A DNA stretch of 64,000 nucleotides from Chitinophaga qingshengii (GTDB lineage Bacteria > Bacteroidota > Bacteroidia > Chitinophagales > Chitinophagaceae). Shown here piece after piece: positions 1 to 7,479 of the stretch. A program made the translations under genes and the position numbers. Within the stretch, counting starts at the first letter, position 1, and every line of letters starts with the position of its first letter. Under the pieces are notes generated by a model that was not told where the DNA came from, ran no database searches, and worked only from the letters and a program-made list of their open reading frames with translations. The DNA is taken from assembly GCF_014529935.1 (NCBI RefSeq), contig NZ_JACVFC010000001.1:1488001-1552000 (forward strand), given 5' to 3'.

Positions 1-345
1 AGCAACAGCGGTGTATACCTGAGAGGCCGTCATGAAGTACAGATCGAAGACAGCAGCCCGGATACCCACCCGTCCAGCGTACTGTTCAGCGGCGTTTATG
101 GCTTCCTGGCCCCCAGCGAAATCAATGCCCTCGGACCGGATAAATGGCAGACCTACGACATCACTCTCGTTGGACGTATGGTGACCATCGTAGTAAATGG
201 TAAAACGGTGATCAACAACCAGGAAATCCCCGGTATCACCGGCGGCGCACTGGATAGCAACGAAGGAGAACCCGGACCTATTTACTTCCAGGGCGACCAT
301 GGCCCGATTGAATTCAGAAAAATCGTGATTACACCCGCTAAATAA
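1..345 (+). CDS. DUF1080 (3-keto-disaccharide hydrolase-like) protein, 3' part
   Basis: The gene starts before the window; 114 residues and the stop remain. The visible part has the features of the DUF1080 beta-jelly-roll fold: SNSGVYLRGR at the left edge, then DKWQTYDI, VNGKTVINN and a closing strand GPIEFRKIVI. Some members of this family hydrolyse or eliminate 3-keto-glycosides and many are exported; the export signal would lie outside the window. A second family member lies at 61328-62101. A strong terminator follows the stop by 21 bases, so this is the last gene of its transcript. The family call is firm; the substrate cannot be told. Confidence 0.85.
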   Translation, partial: SNSGVYLRGRHEVQIEDSSPDTHPSSVLFSGVYGFLAPSEINALGPDKWQTYDITLVGRMVTIVVNGKTVINNQEIPGITGGALDSNEGEPGPIYFQGDHGPIEFRKIVITPAK

Positions 346-366
346 ATAGTCGTTTTATCCATAGAA

Positions 367-402
367 CTGGCAGGCCTAAAAAAAGCCTGCCAGTTGTTTT
401 TT
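367..402 (+). terminator. Rho-independent terminator after the DUF1080 gene
   Basis: Perfect 9-bp inverted repeat CTGGCAGGC / GCCTGCCAG (367-375 and 385-393) with a loop rich in A, followed by TTGTTTTTT. It lies 21 bases after the stop at 345. Confidence 0.88.
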
Positions 403-448
403 ACTATATTTTCGGGGTTTAATACCACTATTCTCCCTCTACCCTTCC

Positions 449-456
449 TACCTTTG
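449..456 (+). promoter_or_regulatory. Promoter -7 element of the metallophosphoesterase gene
   Basis: TACCTTTG matches the Bacteroidota -7 consensus TAnnTTTG and ends 17 bases before the ATG at 474. I see no good -33 TTTG partner. Confidence 0.5.
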
Positions 457-473
457 CCCCTTAAATCAGGAAG

Positions 474-1223
474 ATGAAAATAGCGATCATTAGTGATATC
501 CATGGAAACCTGCCTGCGCTGGAAGCTGTGCTGGACGATATTTCCCGCTACGGAGCGGACCAGCTGTATTGCCTGGGCGACCTTACCGACGCCGCTCCCT
601 GGCACAATGAAGTGATACAACGCATCCGTTCCCTGCGTATTCCCACCATCATGGGCAATCACGATGAACGCATCGCTTACGACATCCCCGTACGACCACT
701 CGCCAAACACAGTCCCGAAGAACAGGCTGCCAGACTGGCCGCTATTGAATTCACCCGGCAAACCATTACGCCGGATAATAAACAGTTTCTTCGCACACTG
801 CCCTCCCGGCTATCGCTTCATTTTGGATATTACCACCTGCTACTGGCACACGGCAGCCCCGAAAGCAATGAAACCTATCTGTATGCCGATCATCCGGAAG
901 CAGCCCTGCTGGAGATAATGAAGCAGACAAACGCCAATGTCCTCATCGTTGGACATACCCACCTCACCTACATCCGGCCTATTGACAACGAGCAAAAAAT
1001 GGTGATCAACACCGGTTCCGCCGGTCGCAGTAAAGAACCCGACAGACTGGCCAGCTACCTGCAACTGGAGATCAATAACCCGCACACCACTACGCTGACG
1101 TCGCTGTTAAACGTGACGATACGAAAAGTAGCATATGATATGGCACTCACTTTAAAGGGCATACGTAACAGCCCTATTCCGGATTTTTATGCTGATTTCC
1201 TTTCAGCAGGCGTTATTGCATAG
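474..1223 (+). CDS. Metallophosphoesterase (YfcE/calcineurin-like)
   Basis: 249 residues, full length for the family. Metal-binding motifs appear in the usual order: DIHGN at residues 8-12, GDL at 35-37, GNHDE at 61-65, a later AHG near 125 and GHTH near 160. Such proteins are cytosolic two-metal phosphoesterases acting on phosphodiesters or phosphoproteins; the substrate is not predictable. There is no signal peptide. The ATG at 474 follows a consensus -7 box closely. The 3' end overlaps the convergent gene at 1203-1628 by 21 bases. Confidence 0.9.
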   Translation: MKIAIISDIHGNLPALEAVLDDISRYGADQLYCLGDLTDAAPWHNEVIQRIRSLRIPTIMGNHDERIAYDIPVRPLAKHSPEEQAARLAAIEFTRQTITPDNKQFLRTLPSRLSLHFGYYHLLLAHGSPESNETYLYADHPEAALLEIMKQTNANVLIVGHTHLTYIRPIDNEQKMVINTGSAGRSKEPDRLASYLQLEINNPHTTTLTSLLNVTIRKVAYDMALTLKGIRNSPIPDFYADFLSAGVIA

Positions 1224-1628
1224 GATCAGTATAGCCGCTACAGCGTAACAGGCAAAGACTATCATCAGCAGTATCTTCACCGCCTTCATCCAGTATCTGA
1301 CAGCTACCCATACATAAAATGCGGTGGTTACTACTGTCAATAACAGCAGGAACCAGGAAGACTTTAGGAGATCCGGCTGTTGGAGTGCCAGGTAAAAATT
1401 AATAATGCCGATAAACATGGTACCGGCACTATGCGTGGCATTGAAGCCAATCCAGGATTTCCACGTATTGAGTTCGTCAGAGATCCGTAGTGAGGAAGAC
1501 TGCATATCCTTTATCAATTGTTCATCCCCTGGATGTAATTTAGTGGTACCCAGGGTGGCCCGTAAGTGGCTCGTACCCATTAAGCTGATAATGACCGATC
1601 CGGCGATCCATAGATATTGTGCTATCAT
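1203..1628 (-). CDS. Small four-helix membrane protein (LIC_13387-like)
   Basis: 141 residues with four predicted membrane helices: near 3-20 (start of the protein), 65-85, 90-112 and 115-138. The central motif WKSWIGFNATHSAG is characteristic of a family of small bacterial membrane proteins of unknown function (LIC_13387-like, from memory). Its ATG overlaps the stop of the upstream methyltransferase by four bases (ATGA), so the two are translationally coupled. It converges with the metallophosphoesterase gene. No function can be assigned. Confidence 0.72.
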   Translation of the reverse strand: MIAQYLWIAGSVIISLMGTSHLRATLGTTKLHPGDEQLIKDMQSSSLRISDELNTWKSWIGFNATHSAGTMFIGIINFYLALQQPDLLKSSWFLLLLTVVTTAFYVWVAVRYWMKAVKILLMIVFACYAVAAILILCNNAC

Positions 1629-2326
1629 ACTGATTGTTTTATTTTTCTTCCTGCAATAAATACCACACTTCCGATGACATGACTTTGCACCTCCAACGCA
1701 GGCTGATTAAACAATGCCAGTGTTTGAGCAATAGAGTATACATTTCCGAATTCACGTACCTTCCGCAACGATGACATAAAAGCGCGGCTGATCTTCGTTT
1801 CGCCGGTCATGGAATAAAAGTAAAACCTGCCGCCGGGCTTTAATACGCTGAGGACTTTATCTACAAATTCCTGTTTATTATCGAACAGGTGGATGGTACC
1901 AAAACTGCAAACAGTATCGAAAGTATTATCCGGAAAGGGTAACCGGAATGCATCTCCCTGCAACAGCTGTATATTGGCCGGTAATAGGCCGCTGCCGGCC
2001 CAAAGCCTTGCCCTGGCTATCTTCAGCATCTCCAGCGAACGGTCCAGCAAAATACAGTCGTTGTTGGTTGACCGGTACAGCTGCGCCGTTTGCGCCAGCC
2101 CGCCGCAACCGACATCCAATACGGTACCGGCCGTACGTAAAATTGCACGGGAAGCGAATTCCTGGTAATCCTGGCGGGAAGCATCCCAGAAAAAACGATT
2201 GAACCAGCGGGTGCTGACCAGCCGTTCATAATAACCGGCCTTAAAATCGTAGGACGCACCTGAAGGCTGCTCCAGGCAGGTGCAGATACCTCTTGTTATT
2301 TCCCTGAATGGGTTTGTATGGCTCAC
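1625..2326 (-). CDS. Class I SAM-dependent methyltransferase
   Basis: 233 residues. Motif I VLDVGCGG (69-76) binds S-adenosylmethionine; further family signs are GDAFRLPFPDNTFD, a motif typical of UbiE/COQ5-type enzymes, and LKPGGRFYFYSM. The N-terminal 60 residues (YDFKAGYYERLVSTRW) resemble the lead-in of methyltransferase type 11 proteins. The acceptor is unknown. It has its own promoter box 17 bases upstream and is coupled to the small membrane protein gene downstream by a 4-base overlap, suggesting a joint membrane-related job (inference). Confidence 0.85.
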   Translation of the reverse strand: MSHTNPFREITRGICTCLEQPSGASYDFKAGYYERLVSTRWFNRFFWDASRQDYQEFASRAILRTAGTVLDVGCGGLAQTAQLYRSTNNDCILLDRSLEMLKIARARLWAGSGLLPANIQLLQGDAFRLPFPDNTFDTVCSFGTIHLFDNKQEFVDKVLSVLKPGGRFYFYSMTGETKISRAFMSSLRKVREFGNVYSIAQTLALFNQPALEVQSHVIGSVVFIAGRKIKQSV

Positions 2327-2342
2327 TTCAGCTAGTTTCCGG

Positions 2343-2350
2343 CAAAGGTA
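2343..2350 (-). promoter_or_regulatory. Promoter -7 element of the methyltransferase gene
   Basis: On the minus strand TACCTTTG, a perfect TAnnTTTG box, lies 16 bases upstream of the start at 2326. It sits in the gap after the Crp/Fnr gene, so the methyltransferase need not depend on that gene's transcript. Confidence 0.55.
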
Positions 2351-2383
2351 GCAGACAATTCCTCCGGGGTAGATGAACCTGGG

Positions 2384-2953
2384 TTAAGAAATTCGTTTCC
2401 GGATACGGCTAAGTGCCTGTGGGGTGATACCGATATAGGAAGCCAGGTGTTTCAGGGGAACATACCGAAACAACTGCGGCGCTTTGCTGAGTAAGTCCAG
2501 ATACCGCTCTTCAGCCGTCCGGGTAAGTAACGATAATTCCCTTTCAGACTTAAACAACAGCATTTGCTGGGTGGCCAGCCGGCCAATCCGCTCCACGACC
2601 GGCAAACGGTCGAACAGCTTTTGTAAATCATCATAATGAATACGCCATACATGCGTTTCCGTGAGAGTTTCCCCGTAATAACGGGAAGGCGTACGGGTAT
2701 AAAAAGAACTGTACACACACATGAACCAGCCATCGAAACCAAATCCTACGGTAGTCTCATCCCCATTGGCAGCTTCCACATAAAAACGGGTAACACCACT
2801 ATCCACAAAACAAAGGTAGTTTTCCATCTCTCCGGCCTGCAGGTAGAATGTTTTCGCCGGATAGGTTTTCGCTTCAAAACAGGAAGAAAAAATATGCCAG
2901 TCTTCATCGGAGATATTGACCTGCTGGCGGAGATATTGAAGCATGCGTTGCAT
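2384..2953 (-). CDS. Crp/Fnr-family transcriptional regulator
   Basis: 189 residues, typical of the short Bacteroidota Crp/Fnr proteins. Residues about 25-115 form the cyclic-nucleotide-like beta barrel (FYLQAGEMENYLCFVDSGVTRFY), followed by a dimer helix and a C-terminal helix-turn-helix (LKHLASYIGITPQALSRIRK, about 167-186). There is no cysteine set for an iron-sulfur cluster, so an oxygen-sensing Fnr role is not supported; the ligand is unknown. Upstream of the methyltransferase/membrane protein pair on the same strand, with a 57-base gap. Confidence 0.85.
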   Translation of the reverse strand: MQRMLQYLRQQVNISDEDWHIFSSCFEAKTYPAKTFYLQAGEMENYLCFVDSGVTRFYVEAANGDETTVGFGFDGWFMCVYSSFYTRTPSRYYGETLTETHVWRIHYDDLQKLFDRLPVVERIGRLATQQMLLFKSERELSLLTRTAEERYLDLLSKAPQLFRYVPLKHLASYIGITPQALSRIRKRIS

Positions 2954-3009
2954 GAGGGTATATGATTAGTCTGCTGTAAACTTAAAACAAAAGCGTATCC
3001 GGAGTTGAG

Positions 3010-3057
3010 TACCCTCCATCCCTTTTATTGCAAAATAAAGGGATGGGAGGCCGGGTA
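3010..3057 (-). terminator. Long hairpin after the Nudix gene
   Basis: Interrupted inverted repeat: TACCC (3010-3014) pairs with GGGTA (3053-3057), and inside it CATCCCTTT pairs with AAAGGGATG, around an AT-rich loop. It starts six bases after the Nudix stop on the minus strand. There is no clean T run, so it may be a terminator or a transcript-end stabiliser. Confidence 0.45.
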
Positions 3058-3062
3058 TCCGC

Positions 3063-3467
3063 TTAATCTACCAGCCCATCCTGTTGCAATTTTTCAAAAG
3101 CCAGCAACACACCGCGTACCTGGTGAGGTTCCTGGCGGTAGGTATCCAGATTGAAAAAACGGATGGCCCCTATTTCCGCAGAAGGCTGGGGTGTTTGCCG
3201 CAGCTGGTGCAGGAAACAGTCCTGCCGCATCAGCAAATCCTTTTCACCGAAGGCAGGTGCGGTGATATGATAATACCATTGCAGGCTGTCGGCCGCAAGG
3301 TCCATATTCAGTTCTTCCCGTATTTCACGTTGCAATGCTTCCAATGGCGTTTCACCCGCATCCACTTTACCGCCGGGCAGGTACCAGGCCCCCTTATTTT
3401 TGCTGAAGGCGAGCAACAGCTCGCGGTTTTCTACGACAATCAGGCCAGCACAATTGATATAATTCAT
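3063..3467 (-). CDS. Nudix hydrolase
   Basis: 134 residues, full length. The Nudix box is at 33-55 (GKVDAGETPLEALQREIREE plus LNM): G33, E39, R47, E48, E51 and E52 are in place, but the usual glycine before the last hydrophobic residue is N54. Enzymes of this group cleave nucleoside diphosphate derivatives with Mg2+; MutT-like cleaning of oxidised nucleotides is one possibility. Single gene, divergent from the GNAT gene at 3551. Confidence 0.88.
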   Translation of the reverse strand: MNYINCAGLIVVENRELLLAFSKNKGAWYLPGGKVDAGETPLEALQREIREELNMDLAADSLQWYYHITAPAFGEKDLLMRQDCFLHQLRQTPQPSAEIGAIRFFNLDTYRQEPHQVRGVLLAFEKLQQDGLVD

Positions 3468-3550
3468 CTCACAAAAATAAACAAAACCTCCTTTCCTGCT
3501 ATCCTCCTGCTATTTTTAGCAGCCGAAAATACGTACCTTTAGTACACCTC

Positions 3551-4210
3551 ATGACAACGACCGAAACATATCATCAAGCAGCTGCCGATGTAGTGGAAAC
3601 ATGGCTGAAAGGCTGGTCACTGGCGCGAAAACTACCCCTCCCCTTAGCCGACCACGGCGGATTCCGGGTGGAGGTAGGCTGGCCCGACCAACAACGGCGA
3701 TATGTTTTCCCCACCTTATGTCCTGGGTTATTTCACTTCGCCAACACTATCGTTGAACCCGCCGTTTTCCTGAAAGTATGCGCACCCGCAGCCTTGTTGC
3801 GACCGGTATTACCACCACGCTGGATCATACAGCGCCCCGGCTTTATGATGACGCGCATGCTGCCTGCCCGGCAGCCCCGGTTACAACTACCCGAAGGTTA
3901 TACCTTGTCTGTAGAACCCGCTCCCGCCGGCCTTTCTGCGGTGATATACGCCGCCAACAAAGAAATAGCCGCCAGCGGCAGCCTCGCTATCGTGGACGAC
4001 TATATTATTTTTGACCAGATCGCTACAACGCCCGCACACCAGCGCCGGGGATTGGGCCGCGCCGTGATGACCACTCTCGCCAAAGAAGCAGTCTCGCGGG
4101 GCAGAAAAAAGGCGATACTGGTGGCCACGCCCGCCGGAAAAGCGTTGTATGAAACGCTCGGCTGGAAAATGTACTCGTTATATACCACTGCAGTAATCCC
4201 GCACGCCTAA
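3551..4210 (+). CDS. GNAT-family N-acetyltransferase
   Basis: 219 residues. The C-terminal half carries the GNAT core: a strand DYIIFDQIATTP followed by the acetyl-CoA loop HQRRGLGRA (163-171) and GWKMYSLYTTAVI at the end. Residues 1-100 form an extra N-terminal region often seen in Bacteroidota GNAT proteins. The substrate is unknown. A near-consensus -7 box TACCTTTA lies at 3534-3541, only nine bases before the ATG, implying a very short leader. Confidence 0.82.
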   Translation: MTTTETYHQAAADVVETWLKGWSLARKLPLPLADHGGFRVEVGWPDQQRRYVFPTLCPGLFHFANTIVEPAVFLKVCAPAALLRPVLPPRWIIQRPGFMMTRMLPARQPRLQLPEGYTLSVEPAPAGLSAVIYAANKEIAASGSLAIVDDYIIFDQIATTPAHQRRGLGRAVMTTLAKEAVSRGRKKAILVATPAGKALYETLGWKMYSLYTTAVIPHA

Positions 4211-4266
4211 TACAACAAAACAACCACCCGGTTGTTAACTCTTCACACGCTAAAAACAGATTGATC

Positions 4267-5847
4267 ATGCACGATAACAAACACGCCTATTTGGTAGGAG
4301 GAGGCCTGGCATCCCTGGCTGCCGCCGTTTACCTGATTGAAGACGCCGGTTTCAAAGGAGAAAATATTCATATCATAGAAGCCTTACCGATAATAGGCGG
4401 CAGCAACGATGGCGCCGGGGCTAAACAGGAAGGCTTCGTATGCCGCGGCGGCCGGATGCTCAACGAAGAAACCTATGAGAATTTCTGGGAACTGACCAGC
4501 CGGATTCCATCTCTCGAACTACCCAATATCTCCGTAAAAGATGAAATACTGGCCTTTGACCATGCCAACCCCACCCATGCCAGAGCCAGGCTCATTGACA
4601 AATACGGAAAGATACTCGATGTACATTCTATGGGCTTCGACCATGACGACCGGATGAAGATGCTCAAACTCTTTTTCACGGATGAAAATGAACTGGACCA
4701 CATGACCATCCGCGAGTGGTTTGATGATCACTTCTTCACCACCAATTTCTGGTATATGTGGCAAACTACTTTTGCCTGGCAGGAATGGTCCAGTCTCTAT
4801 GAATTTAAAAGATATATGAACCGTATGATACTGGAATTTTCCCGGATAGATACCCTCGAAGGCGTTACCCGGACACCGTATAACCAGTACGAGTCCGTGA
4901 TACTGCCTATCAAAAAACACCTGGATAAATTCGGGGTGGACTATTCGCTGAAGAGAACCGTCACCGACCTGGTTTTCAAAGAAGGAAACGGTATCACGGT
5001 AACGGGCATACGTTATCAGGATGCGGACGGGCAGGAAGGTGATATTACCTTACAAGACGGTGATCTGTGCTTTTTCACCAACGGCTGCATCACCGACAAT
5101 TCCAACAACGGTGATTATAAAACGCCGGCCCGTTACCTGCCGGACAATCCGCCTTCTTTTGCGCTATGGAAAAGAATTGCGCTTAAAAAACCTCGGCTGG
5201 GTAATCCCGACCCTTTCTTCGGCAAGCCCGATGAAACCAAATGGTATTCTTTTACCGCTACGTTCCGGGGAAATAAAATGCTGCAACTCATCGAAAATTT
5301 TTCCGGTAACAAACCCGGTAGCGGCGCGCTGATGACTTTCCGCGACTCTTCCTGGCGCATGTCTATTGTGGTGGCTGCACAGCCGCATTTTAAAGCCCAG
5401 GGAACGGATACGACCATTTTCTGGGGTTACGGTCTTTATCCGGATAATACCGGCGATTTTGTGAAGAAACGCATGATTGACTGCACGGGTGAAGAAATTC
5501 TCACAGAGCTGATTCACCATCTGCATTTTGAACAACATGAAAACGACATTAAAGAAAGTGTGATCAATGTGATCCCCGTCATGATGCCCTATATCGATGC
5601 CCTTTTTCAGCCCCATGCCAAATCAGACCGGCCACCGGTAGTACCCAAAGGCTCCACTAACCTGGCCATGATCAGTCAGTTTGTGGAGATCCCGCACGAC
5701 ATGGTGTTTACAGAAGAATACTCTGTAAGAGCCGCCCGCACGGCTGTATACACGTTGTTGAGCCTGGATAGGGAAGTGGCGCCGGTAACGGCGTATAACC
5801 GCCGCCCGGACGTATTGGCAAAAGCGGTACATACAGCCTATCGTTAA
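4267..5847 (+). CDS. ohyA: Oleate hydratase
   Basis: 526 residues from the ATG at 4267; a TTG six bases earlier is in frame but less likely. FAD-dependent enzyme adding water to the cis-9 double bond of oleate to give 10-hydroxystearate; it protects against toxic unsaturated fatty acids. Seen: dinucleotide-binding GGGLAS (11-16), the family block GGRMLNEETYENFW holding the acidic active-site residue, FAWQEWSSLYEFKRYMNRMI, and a C-terminal NLAMISQFVEIPHDMVFTEE. Length and motifs fit the water-soluble flavobacterial type. A 22-base gap separates it from the dehydrogenase gene, suggesting co-transcription. Confidence 0.95.
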   Translation: MHDNKHAYLVGGGLASLAAAVYLIEDAGFKGENIHIIEALPIIGGSNDGAGAKQEGFVCRGGRMLNEETYENFWELTSRIPSLELPNISVKDEILAFDHANPTHARARLIDKYGKILDVHSMGFDHDDRMKMLKLFFTDENELDHMTIREWFDDHFFTTNFWYMWQTTFAWQEWSSLYEFKRYMNRMILEFSRIDTLEGVTRTPYNQYESVILPIKKHLDKFGVDYSLKRTVTDLVFKEGNGITVTGIRYQDADGQEGDITLQDGDLCFFTNGCITDNSNNGDYKTPARYLPDNPPSFALWKRIALKKPRLGNPDPFFGKPDETKWYSFTATFRGNKMLQLIENFSGNKPGSGALMTFRDSSWRMSIVVAAQPHFKAQGTDTTIFWGYGLYPDNTGDFVKKRMIDCTGEEILTELIHHLHFEQHENDIKESVINVIPVMMPYIDALFQPHAKSDRPPVVPKGSTNLAMISQFVEIPHDMVFTEEYSVRAARTAVYTLLSLDREVAPVTAYNRRPDVLAKAVHTAYR

Positions 5848-5869
5848 ACAAATAAACTCATATAAAACT

Positions 5870-6766
5870 ATGACAATTCAGACAGTTACAGTCGCCGGCA
5901 GCGGCGTATTAGGCGCCCAGATTGCGTTTCAGACAGCAGTACACCAGTTCCAGGTCCATGTGTACGACATCAGCGATGCCGTGCTGGAAAAAGCCAAAGC
6001 CACTTTTCAGCAGCTGGCTGCTGACTATCAGCGCGATCTCCATCTCGAAAAAGCAGATACCGATGCTGCGCTGGGCCGTATCCGTTATTTCACCGATCTG
6101 GCCGCAGCAGTGAAAAATATCGATTTGCTGATAGAAGCCATCCCGGAGAATCCGGCCATCAAAACGGCCTTTTATCAACAGCTGGCTGCCGTAGCCGATC
6201 CACATACCATCTTCGCTACCAATTCCTCTACCATGCTGCCCAGCCAGTTCGCCGCAGCAACCGGCAGACCGGACCGCTTCGTGGCGCTCCATTTCGCCAA
6301 TGAAATATGGAAACACAATACCGCGGAGATTATGGGGCATCCTGGCACGGATAAGGCCACCTTTGACACCGTAGTGGCCTTTGCGAAGTCCATCGGTATG
6401 GTTGCTCTTCCTTTACACAAAGAACAACCGGGATATATCGTCAATTCCCTGTTGGTACCTTTGCTGGATGCCGCTACCAGCTTGCTGGTTAAAGGAGTGG
6501 CAGATGTGGAAACGATCGACAAAACCTGGATGGTGGCCACCGGCGCCCCGCTCGGCCCATTCGGCATCCTCGATGTGGTAGGGCTCACTACCGCCTATAA
6601 CATCACCAACATGGCCGCCGAAAAAACGAAGGACCCGGAAAAAATAAAGGCAGCCGCTTATCTCAAAAGTAATTTCATTGACAAAGGAAAATTAGGCACC
6701 GCCACCGGCGAAGGTTTCTACCAATACCCTAACCCGGCATATCAACGGCCGGAATTCCTGCAATAA
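5870..6766 (+). CDS. 3-hydroxyacyl-CoA dehydrogenase family protein
   Basis: 298 residues. N-terminal NAD-binding Rossmann fold with GSGVLGAQIA (about 10-19), the IEAIPEN strand holding the usual catalytic Glu, TNSSTMLPS, and ALHFANEIWKHN with the catalytic His; C-terminal dimerisation domain with GPFGILDVVGL and the closing KGKLGTATGEGFYQYP. Family members oxidise 3-hydroxyacyl-CoA to 3-ketoacyl-CoA with NAD+. Position right behind oleate hydratase suggests work on fatty or hydroxy-fatty acyl substrates (inference). No thiolase or enoyl-CoA hydratase is nearby, unlike a normal beta-oxidation operon. Confidence 0.9.
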   Translation: MTIQTVTVAGSGVLGAQIAFQTAVHQFQVHVYDISDAVLEKAKATFQQLAADYQRDLHLEKADTDAALGRIRYFTDLAAAVKNIDLLIEAIPENPAIKTAFYQQLAAVADPHTIFATNSSTMLPSQFAAATGRPDRFVALHFANEIWKHNTAEIMGHPGTDKATFDTVVAFAKSIGMVALPLHKEQPGYIVNSLLVPLLDAATSLLVKGVADVETIDKTWMVATGAPLGPFGILDVVGLTTAYNITNMAAEKTKDPEKIKAAAYLKSNFIDKGKLGTATGEGFYQYPNPAYQRPEFLQ

Positions 6767-6775
6767 CAAATAGTG

Positions 6776-6803
6776 GAAGCCCGGGACACAAAGCCCGGGC
6801 TTC
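6776..6803 (+). terminator. Hairpin after the dehydrogenase gene
   Basis: Perfect 10-bp inverted repeat GAAGCCCGGG / CCCGGGCTTC with an 8-base loop, nine bases after the stop at 6766. The T run is missing (GTATAAAAAT follows), so termination may be partial. Confidence 0.6.
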
Positions 6804-6884
6804 GTATAAAAATAGCCTTCTGCACAGCAAACATTTCCGGCGTTTTTTTGTATAACAAGATGATATCTCTCAAAATCCTGTTTT

Positions 6885-7010
6885 ATGCAAAACTCCAACA
6901 ACCCGGAAAAATTCGTTCCCCGTGGTGCCATTGCTTTCTTTGCACTGCTGGTCGTGCTGGGACTGATAATATGGTTCGGTATCTATTTCCTCATGCTTTC
7001 CAGGATATAA
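6885..7010 (+). CDS. Cytochrome c oxidase subunit IIa (ba3 type), 41 residues
   Basis: A very short gene, ATG 6885 to TAA 7008-7010. The product has a short polar start (MQNSNNPEKFVPRG) and one membrane helix (AIAFFALLVVLGLIIWFGIY, residues 15-34), ending FLMLSRI. This pattern, a short soluble tail, one helix and a GIY or GVY near its end, matches the single-helix subunit IIa of Thermus-type ba3 oxidase (there about 34 residues). It lies ten bases before subunit II, where IIa genes usually sit. It is missed by length cut-offs. It replaces the first helix that subunit II of other oxidases has. Confidence 0.8.
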   Translation: MQNSNNPEKFVPRGAIAFFALLVVLGLIIWFGIYFLMLSRI

Positions 7011-7020
7011 ACTGTTTCCT

Positions 7021-7473
7021 ATGATTGACAAATTTGAGCGAAACGTCATCATTACGGCATTACTGTTATCCGGCCTTTTTATCTTTTCCCTGTTTTATGC
7101 GCTGGGCGCTAAAAAGGCTGATGTAACGGAATGCCTTCCCTACGACAAGTCATACGAAACCGCCAGGGTGAACCAGATCGACAAATCCACCTACCAGATC
7201 TTTTATGTAGCCCGTATGTGGAGCTTTGAACCGGCCATCGCCTATATCCCCGTAGGCAGCGAAGTAGATCTCTTCCTCACCTCACAGGATGTGGTACACG
7301 GTTTTGACATCTACAACAAAAACGTAAACCTGATGGGCGTTCCCGGCGGCGTTGCCAAAACCACCGTAACGTTTGACCAGCCCGGCGTATATAAGATTGT
7401 ATGTCATGAATATTGTGGTACCGGGCATCAGAACATGCAGGCAGAAATAATCGTCAACTATCCCAAAAAATAA
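7021..7473 (+). CDS. Cytochrome c oxidase subunit II, ba3 type
   Basis: 150 residues: one N-terminal membrane helix (about 9-29) and a periplasmic cupredoxin domain carrying the CuA centre. Ligands are visible: H93 (VVHGFDI), C128, E130, C132, H136 and M139 in CHEYCGTGHQNM. CuA accepts electrons from cytochrome c and passes them to the haem of subunit I. The short length and single helix are typical of ba3 (B-family) oxidases, with subunit IIa supplying the second helix. Seven bases upstream of subunit I. Confidence 0.95.
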   Translation: MIDKFERNVIITALLLSGLFIFSLFYALGAKKADVTECLPYDKSYETARVNQIDKSTYQIFYVARMWSFEPAIAYIPVGSEVDLFLTSQDVVHGFDIYNKNVNLMGVPGGVAKTTVTFDQPGVYKIVCHEYCGTGHQNMQAEIIVNYPKK

Positions 7474-7479
7474 ATCGCG

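Noticed and set aside
3472-3479. Minus-strand TATTTTTG box before the Nudix gene
   Set aside because: Only five bases from the start codon and inside an A-rich run, so chance is likely.
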